A stretch of DNA of 64,000 bases from positions 248,001-312,000 of the forward strand of contig JAVYIG010000902.1 in NCBI GenBank assembly GCA_035222895.1. The letters run 5' to 3'. Of this stretch, positions 10,371 to 23,900 are shown one piece after another (within the stretch, counting starts at the first letter, position 1; every line of letters starts with the position of its first letter). Source of the DNA: Strongylocentrotus droebachiensis (lineage: Eukaryota; Echinodermata; Echinoidea; Camarodonta; Strongylocentrotidae). The position numbers and the translations under genes are program-made. The notes under the pieces are model-generated. The model saw only the letters and a program-made list of their open reading frames with translations. It did not search any database and was not told the origin of the DNA.

Positions 10371-13300
10371 GAGGCGATCATTATCTTGGTATCACTCGTC
10401 CACATCAGATGAAGCAAGCTGGGGTTCCGATGGACAACATTCAAGAGTCTTCCATCCTGTTTAAAGAAATAGGGATAATTCCCCCCAAATTAGTTGTGCT
10501 CCAAAGAAAGGAAAACAAACAAATCTGATAGGTGATTCACAGTTGAGATTGTACCAAAGGCAAAGTACATTTTATAAGTACCAATTGTATTAAAGATCTT
10601 GTTTCTCTACAGGATTAATCTTTTCTTGTGAAGTACACTTAAAGTTCTGAATAAATATCTGATAAACCATTTTGTTAAACATATTTAGTCACAAGTATAT
10701 CAGATCAATACAAATCTATTTGTTGACAACTGTGACCTTCAGCAACACAAGGTTAATCCTTCCAGAATAAATTTGAGCTCTATCATGGTGTTTTTAGTTT
10801 TCAAGGTCAAACACTTAGTTCAAAATAATTGTTTACCGGTAGAAGGTTCTACCGCCATTTCTAAAATCACTGATGGACATCAATGACTGACACTGAACTT
10901 CAAAGCATATTCTCAACTACTAGTAGTCTCACCTGAGCATCCCACACGACAATCTTCTTTCTGTCTCCTCCTGTTATCAGTCTATCATTGGACAATCTTA
11001 AGCAACGCACAACACCTATGTGTTCCTTCATCACGTTCAGACAGATACCTAGTGCACATGAACAGGAAAAGGAGAGATGAAAGAGTCACTACATTTGATG
11101 TAAATTCAGAAGTCGGACATCCAATTACACTAAAGTAGTGAGTCAGACAATTGAGAATAAAACAATATAAAAAGATCTCACATTGGTTATGGAAAACATG
11201 CTACCTATAATCGAAAGTAACAGTGGTTGATACAATTACAGAGAAAGGACTTCAATAAACGAAAAAACAAACAAAAATTAATTGTCATATAATGTAGTAG
11301 CCTGTAAAAGTGAGATGTAATGCAGCGAAAAGGAAGCAAAGGAAGACAATAAAGAAAAAGAAGAAAAATTCAAATTTAAAAGAAGAAAACATAATAATAA
11401 GAGAGAGATGATGAATTTAAGTCAATATCCTATCACCCACCTTCATAATTCCATAGCCTGACTGTACTGTCCGCTGAACCTGATGCTATCACATTGCTGT
11501 TATAGTCAAGGCAATACTATAACATAAAGGATACAACAAAACATCAATAAATCACTCTACTTCACTTTACAGTACCTGAATTCCCAATTTTTAACTTTTC
11601 CTAAACATGAATTTGTAGATACGGTTGCTGGTTTTATGAACTAATCGCCATCTGTGCTTAAGCCAATTAGTGTATTATTTGATGTGTGAAACCAGTAATA
11701 TGTACCTACAACATTTAACTATCTAGATTTATGAAGTCATGATCCTGAACTTTTACTTAAATATGTTTTCAATAAATGAACAAACCGTACAATGATAGGG
11801 AAATAGCTTTGATGATGAAAAATCATGTGAATTCAAGACTTGGCAATATGACTATTGTTGCTAATATTTACATTCCTCGAGCAGACATCTTTTCCTACCC
11901 CTCAAAACTGCAAATTGTGCTGTTTTTGCAAGGGGGTTAATTTTGAGTACAATTTTTTTTTTTCTCAAAGTTTTCAAAATAACATATTCCTCAATGAATA
12001 GGTGACTCACCACTTCATCCGTATGACCTTCAAGTGTCTTTGTGCAGACTCCTACATGTGTGTCCCATATCTTGATGAGACCATCCCCTCCACCACTGAC
12101 GATGATCTTATCATCAAACTTACAACACATCACACCTATAGGGAGATACAAATCAATGAAGCATTATATCTCTATGAGTAATACCACTATTATTTCCTAG
12201 CCCCTTTACTATATGTTTGTGGTCCTATATGAACACATACTAATTAAAAAGTAAACTCAAATCAAATCATAACCTCTAATTGTTTTTGAGAATTTTCACA
12301 TCATTTTACTTTTTCTCTTACAATATGTTCAAACAGGAGGGGGGGGGGGGGGACTCTTGCACTACTGACACTATTCACTATTAACTTTATAGTGGTCACT
12401 TAATATCTTAGACATAACTATTTTCCATTGGAAAAACTATATCTCTAAGTCAGCCAATTGGTACTTTTATTAGTAATTCTAAGACCCAGATTTCAAGTCG
12501 ACCAAGTGTACAAGGATTTGCTATTCTGTATATAGCATATCTTACATTAAAACGGGTTTATAAATATTGGACATGCATGGCCCTCTATGAACTAACCTTC
12601 TGAATGTCCACGAAGAACATGAAGACAGATTCCTCTGTGAATGTCCCATACTCTGACTGTAGTATCCCAGGCAGTGGTAACAGCTTTCTCTCTGTGAACA
12701 TCTAAATACTATATGGAAGAAATAAATAAACTTAAACAGCAAACATTCATTCCTAATGTCACATCAAGCCAAGACAACATAATTAACTTTTCTGACTATC
12801 ACAGGAAACAAGGTAACAATTCTTCTCACAAAATCAAAAATGAGTTGTTTCTTGCTGGAAAAAAACATGAAGACCCAGTAGAAATATATTTTCTTTTAGT
12901 TTCACAATATACTTGGTTAAAAATGTTCATATATACACTAATATTGTCTGTTATGAGATCCAGAATCAATGAAAGGTTTATGGCAGAATGATTATTTCAT
13001 TTTTATAAAATACAGTTGATATTCCTAAAAATATAGGCACAATGACAAATGATGTCTTACCTGTATATCATCACTGTGTCCTCTGAGTATTTGTCTACAG
13101 CAGCCATCAGGCCATGACCAGACTCTAACAGATCTGGAATAAAATAAATAGCGAAATCATACAGTGTCATATACGATGCAAATTGAGGGAAACTACATCA
13201 TTCTTGTCATGGGTTATCATTAAACATTTCAAAAATGTCTGTTTTCAATGAAGCTTTTTACAGATATTTAAGGTAAAAAGAATCTGAAATATGGTTCCTT

Positions 13301-15612
13301 GTATTTTCTAGCTTGATAATTTCTGTATAGGAATTAGTACCGTTATTTGAATTTGGCAGGAAAATAAAAGTTACTATATAGAGGTCCTTTCATGATGACT
13401 TATGGTAATGGATTGTCTCAAGACAGGTTTTCAACTAATCAGCAACAGGTCTCAGAAGACAGAGTGTCTGCTAACTATACTATAGAGTACCAAAGTGCTA
13501 ACAAATTCGCTCATTGTCTAGGTTACTGGTTCAAAACATCAGAGCCCGCGCATTAAGTTCACCATGAAATCATTCAAGCAACAAGCTGAAACAGGGCAAA
13601 GTTAGTGTTTTGGGCTTGTGTGATCACCACACCATTGTTTAGCACAAAATTGTTTGGAACCAGCAACCTTGACAACTTGGCCAGTATGACATCATACATT
13701 GATATTCGTTGGACAAGCCAAATTTCAACAACTTTTATAAGAGAATGCATGAAAATTGAAGTTTTGTTTATAGAATTTTCTTTAAAAATGAGAAGGGGTA
13801 CTTACCTATCACTTGAAGCACTGACAATGGATTCATTTTGGAAGCACACGTGATCTACTGAGCCTGTATGACCTTCAAGTGATTTGATGCACCTTCCTGA
13901 TCCGATCTCAAACACTCGAAGCAGTTTATCGGAACAGCCAGTCACGATCAAGCCATTCTGGGGACAACATAGTCAAATGTGATTTGAAACATACATCATA
14001 AAAAAACAACTACCGGTAAAGTGTATGTTTAGACCGGGAAATTACAGAAGGGTATTTCATTACCTAGCATTGTTTTGTTGTTCTCATACAAAAAAAATCA
14101 CCTGTCTAAAAAGGGCACTTCTTGCAAAGTATAAGTAAATAAAGGTCGAAACATTGTATGCAATTTATGAAAATCAATGAAATCAACACGTCTCTACAAT
14201 TTGTAATTCTATGTGTAGGCATATTAGTACATGTTTTTTCCCCCTCATATCTGACAATTTATGTGTAAAATTAAGATTATCAATATGAACGACTTCAATG
14301 TGTATCGTCTTATGATATACGGATCAAATAAAGAAATAGACCTTTCTACGATAAGAATTTAAGTTTGTTATTTACCTTCAGTTTTAGGCAAGTTACAGCA
14401 CCAGTGTGAGCATCTATGACACTGATGCATTCTGAGGTACATACATTCCATACTCTCACTGTTCTGTCTCTACTCCCGCTCACTAAAATGATTCCTACGG
14501 GTAGAACAGTTATTTGAAACAAAATAGATAAAATACATTTGTAAAAATCTGAATACATATACTCACTTAAACCAACGCTTTATATCTAGAGCTGTCTAGG
14601 CAAAGTTCTGATATACAAATGCGCAAAAACATTGATCAATACAACATCTATCACAAAAACATCTCAATATTAACTTCCTCTGATTTTTGGGAAATTTAAG
14701 AAGGCTTGGAATAATGAAGTGGCTTATAATGACGATTGTATGCTCATTAAAATATATATTGGTTGCAGATTGAAAAGTCAATTAACAATCATGCTGAATT
14801 TTTGTTAATGTGCATTATGTTAAACACTATCATACATCTTATCATAATAAACAAAACATAATATATTGCATTATATACTTTCGCTGAGAAGTACACCATG
14901 ACTTTGTATCAGTCCCAATAAATGTGACGCCGCCATCCAAACATGACCCGATTCACACTACAATACTAAGATGTTACAGCTGATTACCTTCCGCATCCAT
15001 ACATGTCACTGTCTCTCTGTGACCTCTCAAGGCTGGTATCACCTTGTATCTTCCTAGGGCCCAGTTCAGACTTAAATGATAAGCCCTCATGTAGATCTCC
15101 TTCCATCTGCAAGTTGATTGTAGGCTACTTTTTCTACCTGGATCACCACCTGTCATACAAAATAAAAGAGTGGGGAATTACAGGATGCATTTCACAACAT
15201 CAGTGAAATTTGCAGGCACACAATACCTTAAATAATGACATTAAATATTCTGGGGCACTAGAATAAAAAAGTACCATAGTGCTTACAAAATCACAGAATT
15301 TATAGAGAAAAACTATAATACATAAAATTACAGCACATATTATGTGAATGAAATTTCAATAGATGCCTTTAGTTTACTGTGAACATACATGGTAGAAATG
15401 CTCCTTACAGAGGGGAGATGGTGCACATATCTGTGTATACATGAATTCAATGATCAGGGTTATAATGTGCGAAGAGACAGAAACTTTAATCCTCCTCCTC
15501 CTCCTCCCCCTTATCATCATCATCATCATCATCCTCATCCTCCTTCTCCTCCTCCTCATCATCATCCTAATCATCATAGTACTCATCATCATCATCATCA
15601 TTATAATCATCC

Positions 15613-15645
<33 letters not shown>

Positions 15646-17692
15646 ACCAAGGCAATGCGCTAGTGCCCTTTGGTAAGGCATTAATCCTCATTACCAGGTC
15701 CCTCAGAGAGGACCTGTCGGCCGTCTGGTTGCTTACTTACATGTACAAGCATTTAATAACAAATAACAACCACCATTCAACCACCACCACCATCATCATC
15801 ATCATCGTCATCATCATTTCCATAGTAACAATATCACTGTCAGTTTAGGGTAAGAACTTCTTTTTACCTCCACTTGTGATGCCTGCTCCATTGATGATTG
15901 AATCAAACGTGAATGTAGGCGAGGTGTTGGCGATATTCTTCTGGTTAGGACTAAAAGGACGCTCCTGACAAAGATCATGGATGGTACCGTAGTGAAGCCA
16001 TCCTCTTCTCTGACAATGATAAAACCTGATTAACAAAGAAAGGAGAAGAGAACTGCATACTGTAATACGTACCATAATATGAAAATAATATACATATAAT
16101 AATACATGGATGTGGGCCTTTTAAAAAGTAGAGGGAGAAGGGTGGTGAAGGAGAGAGGGTGAGGGAGATCGACAGAGCAATACCATCAATATAAAGATGC
16201 AATGAATGGAATAGCATATAGAGTGAGAAAAAATTTACATAAAAATTAACATTACAGGCTCACAGCCTATATTACAAAAGCGCTGACATTATAGACTGAA
16301 GGAAAAATGAAAATATTTTGAAATATCACTTCCATAACCTTTGTTAACATCATCATAGCTCTATATATTAAATTCATATGTTGTCAATTGAACATAAAAA
16401 AAACTATAATATAAGAGTAGCCAAATTTAGTATGTGACAAGTTTATTATGATAATATTATCTAAAAATGTGAATAATGGATGATACAAAGTATTGACAAA
16501 AAATGGGAGAGAAATGAAAGAAGGCAAATTAGCCGCTTCTATCATGAATTTTAAAGATATCTTATAGCTTAGGCTTTTTTACCAGAGTATATCGCTGTTT
16601 GCACATTCCCTCCATCTAGCGTTGCACTTGGCAACCTCGCACACGTCCGCAACAGACAGATAGCTGAATATACGATCAATCAATTCCGGAGGAAGACAGG
16701 CAGTGACATCAACAGCAAGCAATGGTTCTAGGTCCGCACACAACTTACGAATCTGCAAAGGCTGATTGGGGTCAAGAGTGTCAAATGTCAATCACAAAGA
16801 TAAAAATAAGATTAAAGGGATAGTCTAAAAAACTATGAATAAAACTAGTTTAAGCAATGCAGAGGAATCATGCTAGAAATACACAAAAATATATAATACA
16901 GCAAGACATTAGTTTTCATTATTATCGATAATGTCATCAATCTCACCATCACTACATTAACAAAAATAACAGAAAGGGAGTCTGCAAATTTAATCTTAAA
17001 CCTCCAAGTCTGATCATTAATTTCAATCACATTAGTTACAGCAAAGTCTCTTGCAATTATAATTGTTGATTGAATATTCTGGATTGCCCAGGATCAACAC
17101 GGTGCCACTACGGACCTTCCCATGGTCAACAGGGTCGCTACACCGACCGACCAGGACTACCCGGACTAGCCGGGATTGAAAAACCTCCTGGTCTGGATGG
17201 TTCCTGATATGATACAGCAATTTTAAACAGTTTAAATTGCTGGGGTGGTGTACCAGGACCCAGACCGCTGTCCAGACCATGACGAACCATCCAGTACCAT
17301 TTCGGACTGTCCAGAATATCATTATAATAAGCCCGGACCGGCCAAATTTCAGTCCCGGTGTCCGGCCCACTCCGGGACATGCAGTCCGGGAGATCGGTGT
17401 GATCGACTAGGGCTTTAGCATAGGAATAAAACCCAAGGACCATGGCCATGCGCATTCCATACCATGCAAGCAGCTAAACTTCTGAAAGAAAAACAAAAGT
17501 TATCTCATCACATCACATTATTCACAGTCATACATCAATAATCATTTTTATATAGAATAATTATAAATAACCTTTATTTTTGTTTACCTTGCATTTAGAA
17601 AGTAATAGCTTTAAAACTTGATTCTGCTGTTCTTGTGAGCAGTCATCAAACCAAGAAGCAAGCCTCGGTAAATGATCCTCAAAAGTCACCAT
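10328..17692 (-). CDS. F-box/WD40-repeat protein, complete (501 codons)
   Basis: Likely substrate-recognition subunit of an SCF ubiquitin ligase. Exons in transcript order: 17692-17588, 16761-16583, 16025-15868, 15149-14988, 14494-14376, 13957-13806, 13133-13061, 12708-12597, 12135-12011, 11516-11441, 11048-10933 and 10456-10328. Summed coding length is 1,506 nt, with phase kept at every junction. The protein starts MVTFEDHLPRLASWFDD. The F-box is at about residues 55-95 (CLPPELIDRIFSYLSVADVC). From about 180 on there are seven WD40 blades, with GH and WD-type motifs such as SGSRDRTVRVWN, LRGHSDD, SGGGDGLIKIWD and SGSADSTVRLWN. It ends TVTILSYW. It resembles the FBXW/Met30 type, but blade sequences do not match FBXW7, beta-TrCP or FBXW2 as I recall them, so I give no symbol. 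It shares a probable promoter with B3GALNT2. Confidence 0.88.
15490..15650. repeat. CTC/CAT trinucleotide microsatellite
   Basis: Runs of CTC then CAT triplets in the F-box gene intron between exons 15868-16025 and 14988-15149. A shorter CAC/CAT run follows at 15780-15815. Long open frames across it are artefacts of the triplet repeat. About 80 bp after the main run resembles a SINE tail (GGTAAGGCATTAATCCTCATT). Confidence 0.9.
17085..17460. repeat. GC-rich block in F-box gene intron 1, possible unclassified repeat
   Basis: Much richer in G+C than the flanking intron, with repeated CCGGAC and GGTCC words. A near-palindrome lies in the middle (GCAATTTTAAACAGTTTAAATTGC region, about 17216-17239). 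Weak inverted similarity (GGTCTGGATGGTTC near 17179; its partly matching complement near 17280-17295) suggests a folded element. Open frames on the minus strand have no recognisable family. Confidence 0.35.
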
Positions 17693-17932
17693 GGTTTTCT
17701 AAATTTAACAAAGACGCCAAATATTTGTAAGGTCCCTTTTTTCGAATCCTTCCCTCGATTGGTGTTCATACTGTTGTGTAACATCAACACAGCTGCATGT
17801 ATCAGGTGACCTCACAGGTACGGTAGCTAGCGCGCGCCCCTCGGATAAATGCCTCGTCAGGGAAAATGTCTGCGCCCATCCCACTGCATGTCAATTTATT
17901 TATCACAAGAATACACATGAAAAAGGCAGAAA
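17693..17932. promoter_or_regulatory. Shared bidirectional promoter region
   Basis: Only 240 bp separate the start codons of the divergent F-box/WD40 gene (17692, minus) and B3GALNT2 (17933, plus). So both 5' UTRs and both core promoters must fit here, unless upstream non-coding exons exist. CpG content rises locally (GCTAGCGCGCGCCCCTCGG, about 17826-17844), as in many TATA-less housekeeping promoters. No clear TATA box. Confidence 0.7.
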
Positions 17933-20900
17933 ATGGCAGGTTGGCCCTCTGTTTTAGTAGCAATTGGAGTTGCCTTAGCAGTTATAGTTGTCAATGAAGA
18001 GAGCATGTACAATCGACGTCGATCTCGTAGTGGAAATGCAGGTAATTATCCTTCATTTTTCATTCAATTCGGTGCCGAATGAATGTGTGATCGTCCACGT
18101 CAGCACTGAATTCGGTCCCACATATGCACATTTGTGTGTGTGCTGGTAACTATAATTTCACTGTTTTAATTCTCTGCAAATTCTAGAATATAGAGTGCAG
18201 TCTAGAACTAGGTATTCATTCAGTATAATGTATTCATGCACATGTTTTCGTGCAGCCAAAAAAAAAAAGCAAATTGTACCCTAGTTGCCAATTTGTTATT
18301 TTGTATTCTTCATTTCTCGCAGAATCGCAAATCGCTGATCTTCTTCTTCTTCTTCAAGATAATCTGCCTCCTTCAATACTGAAGATTCTTGCAGATGCCG
18401 TATACTCGGCCTGATTGGGGTGTGCAGGTGGACCATTACACCCGGGTTTTCCCCTACTCTTATACGAATAGTGCAATGGGTTCTGACGAGTGACGTTACT
18501 TGGTCTGTTGGTTGTGTGGAGTGAATGAATGAATGAGTGGTTACCTTTCTCAAAATGCCAATCGCCAAGGAAGTGTGGTACTGAATTTTAGTTGTGTTTG
18601 TGAGGTTAGTGTACAGGGGGCCGTTTCTCGAAACCGTCATAACTACAAGATCAACGACATCTCGCCACTGTCACGCAACTTGTCAGCTAAGTGTTTCACG
18701 AAGCCGTCTTTGCCAAGATGAGCGACAACTTCCGCGACAATGAGTTGTCACTGCTCCGAACCTGTCATATCTTTTTAATTGCTGTAAAGCGCCATCACAA
18801 GTCAGTTTGTTGCCATTCCATGGGCCGCGATATGTACGATTAGTTTCACTATCATTTTGAGAAAAATATAGACGAGTTCGGTACGTAATTCTCTGGGATG
18901 CGAAATGCAAATGTAAAGAAGTGATAATACAAATTATACAGAAATTTTAAAAAGCTGAATATAAACATTAAATCACAAATCATTAAACTATAACATATAA
19001 ATAAAAGAGATAAGAATGTTACACACCGTTGTCCATAGTCAATCCATAGTCTTTCTTAGGATACCATCTTACCTTTGGGGCCTATGTGCATTATTATTCC
19101 CTCTCTAATTACTTCTTTCAAATTATATTTTCAATATCAAATCAATTATATAACGAGTATTATGAGACTCTAGAATAAAAACTGGCTGAGAAAAGGTATT
19201 TTGCCTAAAATTCCTCGTCAAAATAAACAAAAAATTATGTATTGATAAACTATCACATTACAGTATCCTTCAACTACCTTTTGAGTGGATTGTTGAGGAA
19301 AAAAATCACTGGTTTTTCTTCAATTTAAGAATCTTTACAGAAATATGCAAATCATTTGATGATCTACATTTGATAATGACACTAATTATTATTTATTTTA
19401 GGAGAATTAATATGTATATGTTTCTTTTTGAACAATTTTAGCCCCAAAACTTGTTTTGGGTTATTCGTGATAAATCAAATGGATTGTGACAAAGACTATG
19501 TTCTTGAGCTGCTAGTATCGCGATATATCGATATCATGTCTGTCATGGCTTTGTGAAACGGTTTATCCACTTCATGACATCTCCGTAGGTCGCCGACAAA
19601 GATATGACGATCATGGAGTTGGTTTCGAGAAATGGCCCCCTGATTGTAAATAAATGACATGTCAGAAAAAAACCTGACATTTTCAATCTTGTCAAAAAAC
19701 GTTAATTCTCCATGTTCTCACAGTATCGCTGATGAGTGACGGTTGTGTGGAGTGAATGAATGAGTGGTTACCTTTCTCATGAATGACACTGACAATGTAA
19801 GATTAGTGGAAGTATTGTGAACTTGTCAGTAATGACTTGTCAGAAGAAAAAACCACTGATGTCTTATGACTTGTATTTGTAATTAAGTTTTTTATTAGAT
19901 CTTCTTTTTCACTCTATTTCTAAATTCTAGTGCAGATACTTTTAGCTATGCAAGAAAAAATCTAAAGAGGAATTAGCAATATATTAGGTGCTAAACTTTT
20001 GTGTGAAATGCTAAGATATTGATCCCTTTTGTTTACAATGAATTTTTTTTAAATTTTAGACTTTTATTACCTTTTGTAATAACAAGAGGAAAACATAAAT
20101 TCAATCTCTATGGTTATCTATAGAAGAATGTGGGTTACAACTCTATAACACAGGTTTTGAAAATGTAACAAGACTTAAATAAGCACTTAACTTCAATTGA
20201 AATTCATCATTAATCTACCTCTTTTAACTTATTGTCTCTTGAAGCCTTTGTTCGTTCCTGTGACTTGAAAATTATAAAAAAATAAACAGTGTAGTAGTGT
20301 TAGTAGTACTTCATAAACAATATTTATTAATAAAATAAACATATTGTAAATAGAGTATATCATGCCTTTTATGTCTATTAATTGCATCAGGAAAACACAA
20401 TCATCAGACAAAGTGTGACATCTTCCTTGGGATATTGTCTGCAAGGGACCACTTTGAGCACAGAAAGGCCATACGTGAGACCTGGCTGGGATATATTCAG
20501 ACTCATCCTAAGTGGAAGAAAAGGTAAGGTCGAACAGAAATGGCAACTTTGGTTGGTCTTGACAAAATTGTATATATATTATCAATTGATTCAGAATATT
20601 AGAGTAATTCCAAGCCCAAGCAGTAAACACTGAAATCAAGAGGTTGCATCCAATTATTCAGGTGAAGTTTAAAATGTACACAATATAATTACATACATGT
20701 GTAATCTACACTTTCCATTTTGGATCTTTTCTTTTCAATTGGTATCAAATTGTTATGAATTGAGACATGATATTTCAGGATCAAAATGCATAGATCAGTA
20801 ATTATAGAAGCTAGTGCGATTGGACAAATCAGTGAATATGTTACTTTAGGTTAATAATATCTTATCATTGTGTAAATCGTTAAAGCAATAGAAAACTGAT

Positions 20901-23900
20901 ATCTAGCAGTACCGGTAGATTAATCTGTCTGACACTGATATCAGATATTCAAATATCACTTACTTCTTTAACACTTCGTTTTTATTTTGTGTTAACAATT
21001 TTAGGATTTGCAGCAAATTTGTGGTTGGAAACCACTCCTGCCACTTGCCACCTGAATACAGAAGAGATCCATACTCATGCACTCCACTCAATATTTCTAA
21101 AACGGGTAAAGAAACATAGGATTGATCTAGGATAGGATTAACTACCCTTTAAAAAGATCATACCGTCGGCCTTATGCCAAAAGGGCCTTAACCCGATTTT
21201 GGGGGTTATTGAGTTATTAATATCACCTTGTAGATTTCATCATTCTCTTTAAAATGATGTGCTTCACTTGTTGAAATTCGATTTATTTATGAAGATAATT
21301 ATGAATTTCAAAAGGGCCTTAACGCGTATCTCATCTTTTTCCTTACGCCAAAAGGGCCTTAACCTACACGGATGATCCATTTGGGTTAGGAGGGCCTTTC
21401 TGGCAAACCAAAGGTGTTGCGAAACAAAAAAATTTCCTTATGCCAAAAGGGCGCTAACTATGCGCGCGTACGCGCGCATAGTTATGCGCATAGTTACGCG
21501 TACGATAACGGCAGGTTAAGGCCCTTTTGGCATAACGCCGCGTAGGTTACGCCCCTTTTGGCATAATGCCGAGTAGGTTACGGCCCTTCTGGCATAAATA
21601 CGTTACATTCAAGCCTTATGCCAAAAAGGCCCTAACATGTTTTTTTCCACATAGCATGTACAATTCTGAATATTTTATAACAAATTTAACACATTTCATG
21701 TAAAACTCAATAACTTAACACATTTATCAAAACTGGCTTCAAAAGCAAAAAAACGACCACAAACTGTTGATTATTAGAGAGGCCAAAACCTTTAAACGCG
21801 ATTATCTCGGAATGGCCAAAAGCAGTTAAGGCCCTTTTGGCATAAGGCCGACGATACATTGTCAGCTGAGAGCCAGAAGGGTGTTAAGTCATGTACTTTA
21901 ACACAGACGTAATGCCCCTCTGCTTCTCAACAGATAGTCATCTAAACTTTCCAAAGCGTTAAAAGGTGGGATTTGTTTCTCTTTTTTCTTATAACCCTCC
22001 CATATACTGTAATGTCATAACCCATTCTAAGGATTCATCATATCAATATGAAATATTAAGCAATTTTTCATTTTTCATACATTTGTTGAAATCTGCTGAA
22101 AATGTATACCGTAGTTAGAAATATTTGATAAATAAAATGTTTGAATAATTTGAAAGTTTGCTGCTAGCACTGTCCCAGTACAAGATTTACATTGATATTG
22201 AGCATGCTCTCTTCAATAGACATCACATATTTTACTTGCAACATTTTTTTCTTTGAATCTCTTTAGGAAAGCCGAAGGATATTGTAGCCATGACAGTAGT
22301 GAATGATACAGGGATGGTCAGGAAGACTTCAGGTCCAATAGGCTTTGATTTCAAGGTGAGAACCCATGATGGAACTTTGAATAAGGGCATATAAGGCCTT
22401 GTTGCATCTGAAAGTTAAAATGAGAAACTTATATTTGACCATTGAATACTGTTGTACACAAGAATGCTGTTTACTGATGCTTATTGATCTCAAATACTGA
22501 ATTGGTCTGTATTGATTTTTAGCTCATCTGGCCCAAAGGCCCCGATGAGCTTATGTCATGGCGTGGCGTCCGTCCATCCGTCCGTCCGTCCGTCCACAGT
22601 TTTCAAAATGCTTCTTCTTCGTTATTTTTCAACCAATTTTGATTCTGATTGTTTCATATGATAGGGCTAGGAGGGGGATTTAAATCTTCTACACAGAATC
22701 TTGAAATTTATTATCTATGCTAGTTTATGCAAATTTATTCGAAATCACAAAAAATGCTTCTTCTCCTTCATTTCTCGACCGATCTTGATTTGGTTTGCTT
22801 TATCTGGTAGAGCTAACTTTGGTACACTAAACTTCTACACAGAATTTTGAAATTGTTCTCCATTAATTAATTATGGTAATTTATGCAAATTTATTCCAAA
22901 AATAACAAAAATTGCTTCTTCTCCCTCATTTCTTGACCGATTTTGATTTTGTTTGCTTTATCTCGTAGAGCTAAATTTGGTTTACTAAAATTCTACACAG
23001 AATTTTGTGATGATGTCCCTTCCAGGGCATCAAATTTTTAATTTTTGACCAGTTGAAAAGGGTACCACATAAAATTTACGATATTTGTCGTTGCGAGATG
23101 CGGATGAGCGCTACGTCATTGACGTTCTGGTTGAAACTTTCTTGTGCTTTTATTATACATGTACTATGGGTGTATTTGATTTAACTTATAAGAGAAGAAT
23201 TATGAGGACTTTTAATACTATAACATTGTACAGTATATAGAAATTCAATAAAGAAATATTGAACTACACTGTAAGGTACATTATTATATGAATATTAGGA
23301 AGAATGATATTACAGATGAAATTAAAAATGTCCATTTCTTAGTTTCATTTTACTTTGTAGGTTATTTGGAAGATTCCTATAAATTAAACCTTTTAACTTG
23401 TGTATTTATCTTTCTTTTGAAAGGTTCATTATCCCATCATCCTTCACAAGCTTGGTGTCTTTGATTCATCTGCTGATGGCATCAAACATCCTCTTACAGT
23501 GTCCCTCTTTGATACTTGGAGGCAGGTCAGAATTTATGTGCTTGTAATGAGTTTCATGTTGATAAGATGATCACTTGTGTTTTTACCTTCTTCAGTCTTC
23601 AAGGTCAATTCATTCCTCATATGTTTAACATTATTTAACATTAAAGTACACTAAAATTTCTATTAAGGAAGTGCTGGTGTATAAACTTGATCCTCTTGCA
23701 TAACAATAGAGTTACGATTCAATGCATCTCTGTTCAAATATCAATATTACACACTAAGTGTTTCAGCAATCAAATCTGAACCCCAGAAAAGTTGTGCTAG
23801 ATTTTTGGACTTTGTTTAAATGCAAACTCCTTATGCAGTAAGTCCCTGGTCTTCTGAATATAAATATGTCCAGACTGTGAGAGAGTTTTATGAGGTATTG

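Noticed and set aside
15374..15848. Long overlapping frames rich in Met, His or Ile on both strands
   Set aside because: They are translations of the CTC/CAT microsatellite inside an F-box gene intron; no unique protein sequence.
17032..17455. Two minus-strand frames of 105 and 112 codons
   Set aside because: They lie in intron 1 of the F-box gene in a GC-rich block, have no domain or splice support, and overlap each other.
10328..17692. Assignment as FBXW7, beta-TrCP or FBXW2
   Set aside because: Domain layout agrees but the blade sequences do not match those proteins as I recall them, and a search could not be run.
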